Of a stretch of 21,930 nt of DNA, positions 15,627 to 21,930 are shown in pieces. The position numbers and the translations under genes are program-made. The stretch's first letter is position 1, and each line of letters opens with the position of its first letter. The notes below the pieces were generated by a model. The model was given only the letters and a program-made list of their open reading frames with translations, was not told the DNA's origin and did no database searches. This DNA comes from JAIPEI01 sp964443135 (lineage in GTDB: Bacteria; Desulfobacterota; DSM-4660; Desulfatiglandales; HGW-15): contig CAYUBQ010000069.1 in assembly GCA_964443135.1 (NCBI GenBank), forward strand, positions 1-21,930, read 5' to 3'.

Positions 15627-16135
15627 GGCGTCTCGCCTCCCGACGTTTCCCTGAGGCGTCGCAGCCCCCGGTAGAGCAGGGCCATGGCCGGGACGCAGAA
15701 GAAGTGGTCCATCTTGAGGAGGTAGTAGAGGATCTCCCGCGGGCCCATCACGGCCAGGAACCGTTCGCCGTCCAACGAGCGGAGCGCGTCCTCGGCCAGG
15801 CGACCCTCCAGGTAGTGGCCGGTCATGGCCGCGAGGCTCCAGAGCACGAGCAGGAGACAGGCCGCCTGGATCAGCCGCCAGGCGCGGGTTTCCACCAGCC
15901 TCCTCCGCTGGAGCCAGAACGCGAAGAACCCGAGGGAGAGGGCGAGAAAGACGTGGGCGATCTGGTGCGCGTACAGCCCCTCTGGTGCGGGATGGACCTG
16001 GATGGCCGGCGCGGCGGCAGGCGTCCCCACCAGGATCACCGTCATGACAAGCATAGCCGCCGGACGTCGACACTCCCGGTGCAACAAACGACTTGCACCC
16101 AGAAGCCGTTGATATCGTGGAAGGATCGAGAGCAT
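15623..16135 (-). CDS. Small His-containing membrane protein, likely partner of the kinase
   Basis: Not recognised as a named family. From the ATG at 16135 it has 170 residues; starts at TTG 16084 (basic MHRECRRPAA before the hydrophobic stretch) or ATG 16054 are equally possible, and the predicted promoter just upstream favours these shorter forms. It has a signal-like segment ending near GTPAAAPA, then spans with histidines in or beside them (AHQIAHVFLALSLGFFAF, LAAMTGHYLE, KMDHFFCVPAMALLY). Paired His residues in spans could bind haem or quinone, but this is speculation. The stop overlaps the kinase start by 4 bases, so it is probably co-translated with the kinase as a sensing subunit. Confidence 0.65.
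   Translation of the reverse strand: MLSILPRYQRLLGASRLLHRECRRPAAMLVMTVILVGTPAAAPAIQVHPAPEGLYAHQIAHVFLALSLGFFAFWLQRRRLVETRAWRLIQAACLLLVLWSLAAMTGHYLEGRLAEDALRSLDGERFLAVMGPREILYYLLKMDHFFCVPAMALLYRGLRRLRETSGGETP
16078..16099. promoter_or_regulatory. Inverted repeat, putative enhancer site B
   Basis: GGTGCAA-N8-TTGCACC, arms identical to site A with an unrelated spacer. It lies about 269 bases upstream of the -12 element of the Mo-operon sigma-54 promoter, and inside or just before the 5' end of the small membrane-protein gene depending on the start used. Confidence 0.7.
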
Positions 16136-16144
16136 GGAGTTCTC

Positions 16145-16174
16145 ATGATAAGCGATCTTCGGCCCGTGTGCAAA
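16145..16174 (-). promoter_or_regulatory. Sigma-70-type promoter of the sensor/regulator operon
   Basis: Minus-strand TTTGCA (16174-16169), 18-base spacer, TATCAT (16150-16145). The -10 is 5/6, the -35 is 4/6. Transcription would start near 16138. The -35 element lies within enhancer-like site C, so binding there could block polymerase. Confidence 0.45.
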
Positions 16175-16188
16175 CAGATTGCTGCACC
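16167..16188. promoter_or_regulatory. Inverted repeat, putative enhancer site C
   Basis: TGTGCAA-N8-CTGCACC, same 22-base geometry as sites A and B with one mismatch in the GTGCAA/TTGCAC core. Its centre is about 180 bases upstream of the -12 element at 16357-16358 and 89 bases from site B. Confidence 0.6.
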
Positions 16189-16343
16189 CGCCCGAAAAGA
16201 CGGGGGCCCTCGGACAGAGAAAGCGCCGCCGCATCCGGGACCACACGGCCGATCCCCGCGACCGTCAAGGCCGCGGAGGTTCTTCCTCCGTGCGCGGATG
16301 CAGGCTCTCCGGGCCGAATCATCTCCAGGCGGGCGCCACACAG

Positions 16344-16360
16344 GGGCACGGGTTTTGCTT
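16344..16360 (+). promoter_or_regulatory. Sigma-54 (-24/-12) promoter of the Mo-oxidoreductase operon
   Basis: GGGCACGGGTTTTGCTT: GG at 16345-16346 and GC at 16357-16358 with 10 bases between; GGCAC-N5-TTGCT matches the RpoN consensus. The predicted start near 16370 gives a leader of about 140 bases before the ATG at 16512. Confidence 0.82.
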
Positions 16361-16369
16361 GGACCCTCA

Positions 16370-16511
16370 TTCAGCGGCGCTCCACAGGCGCCCATCGGGG
16401 CTTTTCATCGAAGAGCCAAGGACGATGAAACGCCCTTCGCAGCTTTTTCGTATGAACTCGCCACCGGTCGGGTACCATAGAGATCGGTGTGCGAACAAGA
16501 AGGAGACGATC
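16370..16511 (+). other. Leader of the Mo-oxidoreductase operon
   Basis: About 140 untranslated bases. GGCGC (16376-16380) and GCGCC (16388-16392) can pair, and GCCC-ATCG-GGGC followed by TTTT (about 16389-16404) is a small terminator-like hairpin overlapping it, hinting at alternative structures. An in-frame ATG at 16425 would add 29 residues to the enzyme; it has a closer, weaker ribosome site than the one at 16512. Confidence 0.3.
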
Positions 16512-18596
16512 ATGAAGAGTGAGGCGTTCAGCCTGTGTTTCATGTGCTCCGTGCGTTGTCCCATCCGGGTCACCGTGGAGGACGGGAAGGTGACCTTCAT
16601 CGAGGGAAACCCGAAGGTTGCGGGCATGGAGGGGAGCCTCTGCCCCCGGGGCGCCGCGGGCAAGGCCTTTCTGTACGACCCCCAGCGGGTCCGGACGCCG
16701 CTGATCCGAACCGGACCCCGCGGATCCGGTCGGTGGAGGGAGGCGAGCTGGGACGAGGCCCTGGATTACACGGCCGGTAAGCTTCGCGAGGTGATGGACC
16801 GGCACGGGAACCGCAGCCTGGTGCTGGGAGAGCGGACGCAGCTCAGCACCCACGTGAGCAAGACCTTCCTGAAGGCCCTCGGCTCGCCCAACCATTTCAC
16901 CCACGACGCCTTGTGCAAGGGGTCGGTGAACACGGCCTGCCGCAGCCTGTTCGGGTACACGGACGGGCAGATGGGCATGGACTACGCCAACACCCGGCAC
17001 ATCGTGCTCTACGGCCGGAACTTCTTCGAGTCCGTGGAGGTGAAGCAGGTCCGGGCCCTCATGAAGGCCCTGGACGCCGGGGCCCGGCTCACCTACATCG
17101 ACCCGCGCGTCACCGTGACCGCCACCAAGGCCCACCGCTACTGGATGATCCGGCCCGGCACCGACCTTGCGCTCAACTACGCGCTCATTCACGTGATCAT
17201 GGAGGAACGGCTATACGACGCCGAGTACGTCGAACGGTGGGTCGAGGGTCTCGGGTCGCTTCGCGCGTTCGTGGCGCCCTACACGCCCGCGTGGGCGGCG
17301 CAGGAGACCGGGATCCCCGCCGGGGAGATCGAAGACCTGGCCCGCGAGATCAGCCGCGACAAACCGTCGGTGATCTTCCACTTCGGCTACCGGGGCGCCA
17401 ATCACACCAACGAGATCCATCTCCGCCGCTCCATCCTGATCCTGAACGTGCTCATGGGAAGCATCGAGGCCGGGGGGGGCTACTTCTTCAAGAAGGGCCC
17501 GGGCGAGGTGGGGGGGAAGCCGGCGAGAAAGCTCACCGAGCAGACCTTCCCGCCCGTCGCGGGTCCTCGTTTCGACAAGGTGGGGACGCCCGCCTTTCCC
17601 CTGCCGGATCCGACCCACGGGGTGGCCCAGCGTCTTCCGCAAGCCATCCTCGAGGAGGACCCCTATCCCCTCAAGGCCTTGATCGCCTACCGGTTCGACC
17701 CGCTCATGTCCATCCCGGACACAGGCCTGACCAAGAAGGCCCTGGACAAGCTGGATTTCGTCGCGGCCATCGAGGTGAACTACAGCGACATCGCCTGGTA
17801 CGCCGACGTCATCCTTCCCGAGTCCACCTACCTCGAACGGACGGACTCCATCCAGCAGGCCAACGGCCTGAAGCCCCAGATGTTCCTCCGCCGAAAGGCC
17901 GTGGAGCCGCGCTACGACACCCTGAGCGGCCCCATCATCCTCAAGCGCCTGGGGGAGAGGCTCGGAATCGGCGGGTATTTCCCTTATGAGACCGCGGAGG
18001 ATCTGGTCCGGTGGCAGCTGGAGGGGAGCGGGTTCCGGCTCGAGGATTTCGACGCGGCCGGGTTCGTAGCCTACACGGACAAGCCCATCCTCTGGGACCG
18101 GGCCGAGGGGCTCGTTTTCAAGACCCCTTCCGGAAAGATCGAGCTCGTCTCCTCCCTGCTGGAGGACGCCGGCTACCTCTCCTTCCCCCCCTACGAGCCC
18201 CTGCCCCGACCGCCCGAGGGCCGGTTCCGGCTCACCACCGGCCGGGTGGGGCTCCACACCCATGTCTCGACCCAGAACAACCCGTACCTTCACGAGCTCT
18301 GCCCCGAAAACGCGCTCTGGATCCACAGCGGGCCCGCCGAGGTCCTGGGTATCCGGGACGGGGACCCGGTCGAGGTCGCATCCGAGCGGGGATCCGGCCG
18401 CATGAAGGCCTTTGTCACGGACCTGATCCACCCCGAGGCGGTCTTCATGTTGCACGGCTTCGGCCACGAGGCCCGTCGGGCCGCCCGCACCTGCGGCCGG
18501 GGCGTCAGCGACGCCGTGCTGCAGAAGAACGTCTCCGACGAGATCGGGGGGAGCCCGGCCTTCCACCACACCTTCGTGACCGTGCGCCCTCTGTGA
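16512..18596 (+). CDS. Cytoplasmic molybdopterin oxidoreductase, catalytic subunit
   Basis: Member of the DMSO reductase (Mo/W-bisMGD) family, closest in feel to the PhsA/PsrA-like thiosulfate/polysulfide and related reductases; the substrate is not determined. The 694-residue product has an N-terminal [4Fe-4S] motif C9-x2-C12-x3-C16-x27-C44, then core motifs. C135 in THDALCKGS sits where the cysteine ligand to Mo/W is expected. YIDPRVTVTATKAHRYWMIRPGTD and the C-terminal VSTQNNPYLHEL/VEVASERGSG segments fit the molybdopterin dinucleotide-binding domains. It starts directly at the cluster motif with no twin-arginine signal, so it should act in the cytoplasm. ATG at 16512 follows AAGGAG by 6 bases. 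It is the first gene of a four-gene operon; the following FeS and flavin subunits suggest electron exchange with NAD(P)H. Formate dehydrogenase-like or other substrates remain possible. Confidence 0.88.
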   Translation: MKSEAFSLCFMCSVRCPIRVTVEDGKVTFIEGNPKVAGMEGSLCPRGAAGKAFLYDPQRVRTPLIRTGPRGSGRWREASWDEALDYTAGKLREVMDRHGNRSLVLGERTQLSTHVSKTFLKALGSPNHFTHDALCKGSVNTACRSLFGYTDGQMGMDYANTRHIVLYGRNFFESVEVKQVRALMKALDAGARLTYIDPRVTVTATKAHRYWMIRPGTDLALNYALIHVIMEERLYDAEYVERWVEGLGSLRAFVAPYTPAWAAQETGIPAGEIEDLAREISRDKPSVIFHFGYRGANHTNEIHLRRSILILNVLMGSIEAGGGYFFKKGPGEVGGKPARKLTEQTFPPVAGPRFDKVGTPAFPLPDPTHGVAQRLPQAILEEDPYPLKALIAYRFDPLMSIPDTGLTKKALDKLDFVAAIEVNYSDIAWYADVILPESTYLERTDSIQQANGLKPQMFLRRKAVEPRYDTLSGPIILKRLGERLGIGGYFPYETAEDLVRWQLEGSGFRLEDFDAAGFVAYTDKPILWDRAEGLVFKTPSGKIELVSSLLEDAGYLSFPPYEPLPRPPEGRFRLTTGRVGLHTHVSTQNNPYLHELCPENALWIHSGPAEVLGIRDGDPVEVASERGSGRMKAFVTDLIHPEAVFMLHGFGHEARRAARTCGRGVSDAVLQKNVSDEIGGSPAFHHTFVTVRPL

Positions 18597-18627
18597 TTCC
18601 GGGGGCGAAACGTTTCGAGGAGACACC

Positions 18628-19137
18628 ATGAGCGACTACTTCCTGTTCCAGGACGTCAAGAACTGCATCGGGTGCCACGCCTGCGCGGTCGCCTGCAAGA
18701 GCCACAAAAACCTCCCCGTGGGACCGAAGATCAGCCAGATCGTCGCGGTGGGGCCGACCCTCAACGGGGGGGCGCCCAGGGCGGCCTACACCTTCATGCA
18801 CTGCTTTCACTGCGAGGACCCCTGGTGCGTGGCCGCCTGCCCGACCGGCGCCATGCAGAAGCGCCCGTGGGACGGCATCGTCTTCGTGGACCCCGAGCTC
18901 TGCGTGGGCTGCAAGACCTGCATGTCGGCCTGTCCCTGGGGGGCGCCCCAGTGGGACCCCGAGACGCGCAAGGCGGTCAAGTGCGACTACTGCATGGACC
19001 GGGTGGACCAGGGCCTGGACCCCGCCTGCGTGACCGTCTGCATCACCCGCTGCCTCCAGTTCGGTGAGCCCGGCAGCATCCGCCCCGTGAGAAGGGAGCG
19101 CTACGCCCGGGCCGTGGCGGCCCTGGACGAAACCTGA
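18628..19137 (+). CDS. Four-cluster ferredoxin-type electron-transfer subunit
   Basis: A 169-residue protein of the PsrB/DmsB/HybA type that would pass electrons between the Mo subunit and the flavoprotein. Four groups of four cysteines are visible: CIGCHACAVAC near the N terminus, CFHCEDPWCVAACP, CVGCKTCMSACP, and CDYC...CVTVC, sixteen in all and enough for four [4Fe-4S] clusters. There is no signal peptide or membrane anchor, consistent with a soluble cytoplasmic complex. ATG at 18628 has GAGGAG 5-6 bases upstream and lies 31 bases after the Mo gene. In Psr/Dms systems the next gene is usually a membrane anchor; here it is a GltD-like flavoprotein instead. Confidence 0.92.
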   Translation: MSDYFLFQDVKNCIGCHACAVACKSHKNLPVGPKISQIVAVGPTLNGGAPRAAYTFMHCFHCEDPWCVAACPTGAMQKRPWDGIVFVDPELCVGCKTCMSACPWGAPQWDPETRKAVKCDYCMDRVDQGLDPACVTVCITRCLQFGEPGSIRPVRRERYARAVAALDET

Positions 19138-19166
19138 TCCACGGCCGGGAAGAGAGGAGTCGTTCC

Positions 19167-21359
19167 ATGAAAGAGGCCTCCTGCGAGGTGTTCAAGGTCG
19201 CAGGCGAGCTGTCCGAGCTCTCCACTGCGGGACGCCTGGTCCACCCCCGGTGCCACCAGCGGGTCGAGAGCCTGCTGGAGCTCCTGGAGGACATCAGCGC
19301 GGGCAGCGCCGGTCCCGACCACATTCCGCTTCTCCGCTCCATTGCGGAACGGCTCGCGGAGGAGGGCCCGGATCCGGTCTGCCGGAACGCCGGGAGGCGG
19401 CTGCTCGACGCCCTGGAGGCGCACAGCGAGGTCTTTCAGAGCCACATCGAGACCGGGAACTGCCCCACCGGGGACTGCCGGATGCTCACCCCGGCCCCCT
19501 GCCAGATGGCCTGTCCGGCCGGGATCGACGTGCCGGGCTACGTCACCCTGATCTCCATGGGGCGCGAGGACGAGGCGGTCGAGCTCATCCGGAAGGACAA
19601 CCCCTTTCCGTGGGTCTGCGGGCTCGTCTGTACCCACCCGTGCGAGTTCATGTGCGTCCGGGGACGCATCGACACGCCCGTGGCCATCAAGGAGATGAAG
19701 GCCTTTGCTGCGGAGCGCGCCATCTCGGAGGGCCGCTACCGCAACCCGGAGAAAGCCCCGGACACCGGGAAGCGGGTCTGCGTGGTGGGCGCCGGGCCGG
19801 CCGGGCTGACCGCGGCCTATTACCTCGCCCTGAAGGGTCACGAGGTGGACGTCGTCGAGGCCCTGCCCCACGCCGGGGGCATGCTCATGGTGGGCATCCC
19901 CCGCTACCGCCTGCCCAGGGAGGTGATCGACCGGGAGGTGGCGGCCCTCGAGGACCTGGGCGTGACCTTCCGCTTCAACACCCGTCTCGGCCGGGACGTG
20001 AGCCTCGCCGAGCTCCAGGACGAGGGGTTCGATGCCTTTTTCCTGGCTGTGGGCGCGCACAGCGCCTATGCCATGCGCATCCCGGGAGAGGAACAGGCCC
20101 CGCAGGTGCTGGAGGCGATCGGGTTTCTCCGCCGCACCGCCCTGGGGGACCGGCGCCGGCCCGGGCGCCGGGTGGCGGTCATCGGGGGAGGAAACGTGGC
20201 CATCGACGCGGCCCGGACCTCCCTCCGGCTCGGGGCCGAGGAGGTCACCCTGATCTACCGGCGGACCCGGACCGAGATGCCGGCCAGCGAGGGGGAGATC
20301 CACCAGGCGGAGGAGGAAGGGGTCCGGTTCTGCTTTCTCACCGTGCCCACGGAGGTGGAGTGCACGGACGACTGCGTCTCCGGCCTCTGCTGCATCGGGA
20401 CAGAGCTCGGACCCCCGGACGAGAGCGGCAGGCGCCACCCCGTGCCCGTGGAGGGGAGCGACCATTTGATGGACCTGGATGCCGTGATCACCGCCATCGG
20501 CCAGGAGGTGGACCCGACCGGCATCGAAGAGTGGAAAGGTCTGAAGTGGACCCACCGCAGGACCATCTCGGCCCGAACCGCCAGCATGGAGACCTCGGTC
20601 CCGGGCGTGTTCGCCGGCGGGGACGCGGTCCTGGGCCCGGCCACCGTGGTGGAGGCCATCGGTGCGGGGAAAAAAGCGGCCCTCGCCATGGACCGATACC
20701 TGCAGGGCCTGCCGCAGCCGAACCTGCCCCCGGTCCCGGTGCGCCGCCAGCGCCTCCCCTTCCTGGAGACCTCCGCCGCGGTCAAGATGGGCCTGAAGCG
20801 GCCCGAGATGGCCATGCTCAACCGGGAGCGGCGCCGCATCACCTTTCAGCAGGTGGAGCTCGGCCTCACCGAGGACCAGGCCCGGAACGAAGGCCGCCGG
20901 TGCCTCCGCTGCGACGTCTGCATCCGCTGCGGCCGCTGCGTGGAGATCTGCCGCGACCGCATGGGCGTCAATGCCCTCCAGCTGGGCCACTTCGACTTCG
21001 ATCACCCGGTGGCGACCGATCTCCGCACCACGGCGGAGCGATGCATCCTGTGCGGGGCGTGCGCGGAGAACTGCCCCACCGGGGCCATGCGCGTGGAGGA
21101 GCAGGGGGAGGAGCGGATCCTGAGCCTCTGCGGCACGGTGTTGAACCGGTTGAGGATCGAGCGCTGCAGCCGTTGCGGGGCCTCCTTGGGACCGGCGCGG
21201 TACCAGGACTACATCCGGGACCGCGTGAAGGGCCTGGCCGAACACGGGGCCCAGGGCAGGCTTTGCACGGAGTGCGGCCGGAAGGCCCTGGGACGCAGCC
21301 ACGCCGAGATGGCCGCTCCCGGTCTTCGCGAAGGCGATCAAGGAGGTGAAGGCGCATGA
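19167..21359 (+). CDS. GltD-like FAD/NAD(P)-binding iron-sulfur oxidoreductase
   Basis: Large (730 residues) relative of the glutamate synthase small subunit, presumably linking NAD(P)H to the FeS and Mo subunits. Order of parts: about 100 residues of N-terminal extension not recognised; a GltD-type helical FeS domain with cysteine groups (CPTGDC, CQMACPAGIDVPGY, CGLVCTHPCEFMC); FAD-binding GAGPAG at 208-213; NAD(P)-binding GGGNVA at 340-345 followed by LIYRRTRTEMPA; and FAD-closing FAGGDAVLGPATVVEAIGAG. After about residue 575 comes an added FeS tail: C579/582/585/588/591/595, then C626/629/632/636, then two CxxC pairs (667/670, 700/703) resembling a zinc or FeS ribbon. ATG at 19167 has AGAGGAG upstream and follows the ferredoxin gene by 29 bases. 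Similar proteins occur in NfnB-like and electron-bifurcating complexes, but bifurcation is not demonstrable here. Confidence 0.9.
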   Translation: MKEASCEVFKVAGELSELSTAGRLVHPRCHQRVESLLELLEDISAGSAGPDHIPLLRSIAERLAEEGPDPVCRNAGRRLLDALEAHSEVFQSHIETGNCPTGDCRMLTPAPCQMACPAGIDVPGYVTLISMGREDEAVELIRKDNPFPWVCGLVCTHPCEFMCVRGRIDTPVAIKEMKAFAAERAISEGRYRNPEKAPDTGKRVCVVGAGPAGLTAAYYLALKGHEVDVVEALPHAGGMLMVGIPRYRLPREVIDREVAALEDLGVTFRFNTRLGRDVSLAELQDEGFDAFFLAVGAHSAYAMRIPGEEQAPQVLEAIGFLRRTALGDRRRPGRRVAVIGGGNVAIDAARTSLRLGAEEVTLIYRRTRTEMPASEGEIHQAEEEGVRFCFLTVPTEVECTDDCVSGLCCIGTELGPPDESGRRHPVPVEGSDHLMDLDAVITAIGQEVDPTGIEEWKGLKWTHRRTISARTASMETSVPGVFAGGDAVLGPATVVEAIGAGKKAALAMDRYLQGLPQPNLPPVPVRRQRLPFLETSAAVKMGLKRPEMAMLNRERRRITFQQVELGLTEDQARNEGRRCLRCDVCIRCGRCVEICRDRMGVNALQLGHFDFDHPVATDLRTTAERCILCGACAENCPTGAMRVEEQGEERILSLCGTVLNRLRIERCSRCGASLGPARYQDYIRDRVKGLAEHGAQGRLCTECGRKALGRSHAEMAAPGLREGDQGGEGA

Positions 21360-21589
21360 CGTTTCGAAGGGGCCAGCGGGTGGAGGTGTACAGACCCTCC
21401 ACCGACGAGAGCTGGGAGGACTACATGGACCGGTTCGTCGGGCTTCACGGCGTCGTCACGGACCCGGACACCGCCAAGAACGACCCGGACGCCCTCATCG
21501 AGGTCTCCCTGGACCGGAAGGGGACCCACCGGTTCCCCCAGGACTGCCTTCGCCCGATCCCGGAAGACACCCGCGGCGACACCCCCTGA
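21356..21589 (+). CDS. Small protein of unknown function, last gene of Mo operon
   Basis: A 77-residue product whose ATG overlaps the stop of the flavoprotein gene (ATGA), with AAGGAGGT about 8 bases upstream, so it is almost certainly translated and coupled. No cysteine cluster and no membrane span; one Cys near the C terminus. The opening FRRGQRVEVYRPSTDESWEDY and the GLHGVVTD and LIEVSLD strands suggest a small beta-barrel (SH3- or KOW-like), as in some accessory or assembly proteins. I do not recognise the family. It may assist maturation or stability of the complex. Confidence 0.75.
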   Translation: MTFRRGQRVEVYRPSTDESWEDYMDRFVGLHGVVTDPDTAKNDPDALIEVSLDRKGTHRFPQDCLRPIPEDTRGDTP

Positions 21590-21631
21590 ACCGGGACCGC
21601 GGCCGCACTGCCCGGGACGAAGCGGAACCCG

Positions 21632-21660
21632 TTGACACGGGCGGGCCTTGCTTCCATAAT
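21632..21660 (+). promoter_or_regulatory. Strong sigma-70 promoter reading into the repeat region
   Basis: TTGACA (21632-21637, 6/6), 17-base spacer, CATAAT (21655-21660, 5/6), followed by a GC-rich discriminator GCGGCGCG. This is the best sigma-70 promoter in the window and resembles stable-RNA promoters. Its product must lie to the right, beyond or through the repeats. Confidence 0.65.
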
Positions 21661-21672
21661 GCGGCGCGAAAT

Positions 21673-21930
21673 GCCGTGGTTCGTGGTCCGTGGTTCGTGT
21701 CAAAAAGGCCGTGTCTCGTGGTCCGTGGTTCGTGTCCGTGAGGACCCTCAGAACCACACTGGGTTCCAGGTTCCGGCTTCTTTTACGAACCACGAGCCAC
21801 GAGCCACGGACACGGCAGAAGGGCCGTGGTTCTTGATCCGTGGTTCGTGTCCGGGTAAACCTTGAGATCTCATTCGTTTCCCGGTTATTGATTCCTTTAC
21901 GAACCACGAGCCACGAGCCACGGACACGGC
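21673..21930. repeat. Tandem inverted-repeat units of GTGGTTC-like heptamers
   Basis: Five blocks built from a 7-base unit (GTGGTTC/GTGGTCC, or GAACCAC/GAGCCAC on the other orientation): forward at 21673-21701, 21708-21737 and 21823-21852; inverted at 21785-21816 and 21899-21930. They pair into two tandem units of about 109 bases (21708-21816 and 21823-21930), each with arms of about 30 bases starting GCCGTG and ending CACGGC, around unrelated centres of about 46 bases; 21673-21701 is a lone half. The array reaches the window edge and may continue. Open frames through it encode only repetitive TTDHEPR-type peptides and are not genes. Confidence 0.85.

Noticed and set aside
19101..21341. Open frame of 2.2 kb antisense to the flavoprotein gene
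   Set aside because: Shadow of codon bias; no motifs, no ribosome site, and the sense strand has unmistakable FAD, NAD and FeS motifs.
21338..21907. Minus-strand frame rich in TTDHEPR-like peptides
   Set aside because: It is translation of the heptamer repeats and has no credible start site or domain.
21673..21930. CRISPR array
   Set aside because: Repeats are heptamer-built inverted arms in alternating orientation, without uniform direct repeats and spacers, and no cas genes are near.

Overview
GC-rich (about two thirds G+C) bacterial chromosome segment with tightly packed genes, frequent 4-base stop/start overlaps and several non-ATG starts. Gene content and order (tmk-holB-PSP1-metG in one operon, a DksA-type zinc-finger protein beside it, sigma-54 activators, a TauE-type exporter, a cytoplasmic Mo/FeS/NAD(P) oxidoreductase cluster, a corrinoid-activation ATPase) suggest an anaerobic Desulfobacterota/deltaproteobacterial lineage. 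This is inference; no rRNA or other decisive marker is present.

Layout. (1) 69-4660, minus strand: housekeeping operon tmk, holB, ricT-like PSP1 gene and metG, with a good sigma-70 promoter at 4706-4734. (2) 4909-5454, plus: DksA/TraR-family protein with its own promoter. (3) 5486-7057, minus: ASKHA-type corrinoid reductive activator lacking the usual N-terminal ferredoxin domain. (4) 7525-10211, plus: polar amino acid ABC transporter (permease, binding protein, permease) with no ATPase gene in the window. (5) 10136-12449, minus: operon of a degenerate receiver protein, a large TauE/SafE-family exporter and a small membrane protein, behind a sigma-54 promoter. (6) 12657-16135, minus: small His-containing membrane protein, membrane PAS histidine kinase and NtrC-type sigma-54 activator. 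(7) 16512-21589, plus: molybdopterin oxidoreductase, four-cluster ferredoxin subunit, GltD-like FAD/NAD(P)/FeS protein and a small unknown protein, behind a second sigma-54 promoter. (8) 21632-21930: a strong sigma-70 promoter followed by two tandem inverted-repeat units built of GTGGTTC-like heptamers and running to the window edge.

The most interesting structure is the 12.4-16.5 kb core. The same 22-bp inverted repeat (GGTGCAA-N8-TTGCACC) occurs perfectly at 12581-12602 and 16078-16099 and nearly perfectly at 16167-16188. Each of the two flanking operons has a -24/-12 promoter with the correct GG-N10-GC spacing, and the genes between them encode a membrane kinase and an NtrC-type activator. 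The simplest reading is a self-contained regulon: the two-component system switches on the exporter operon to the left and the Mo-enzyme operon to the right, with the third site overlapping its own -35 element and so possibly mediating autoregulation. The substrate is unknown. A cytoplasmic reductase or oxidase of a sulfur oxyanion, with the TauE protein exporting sulfite or a related anion, is a reasonable but unproven hypothesis.
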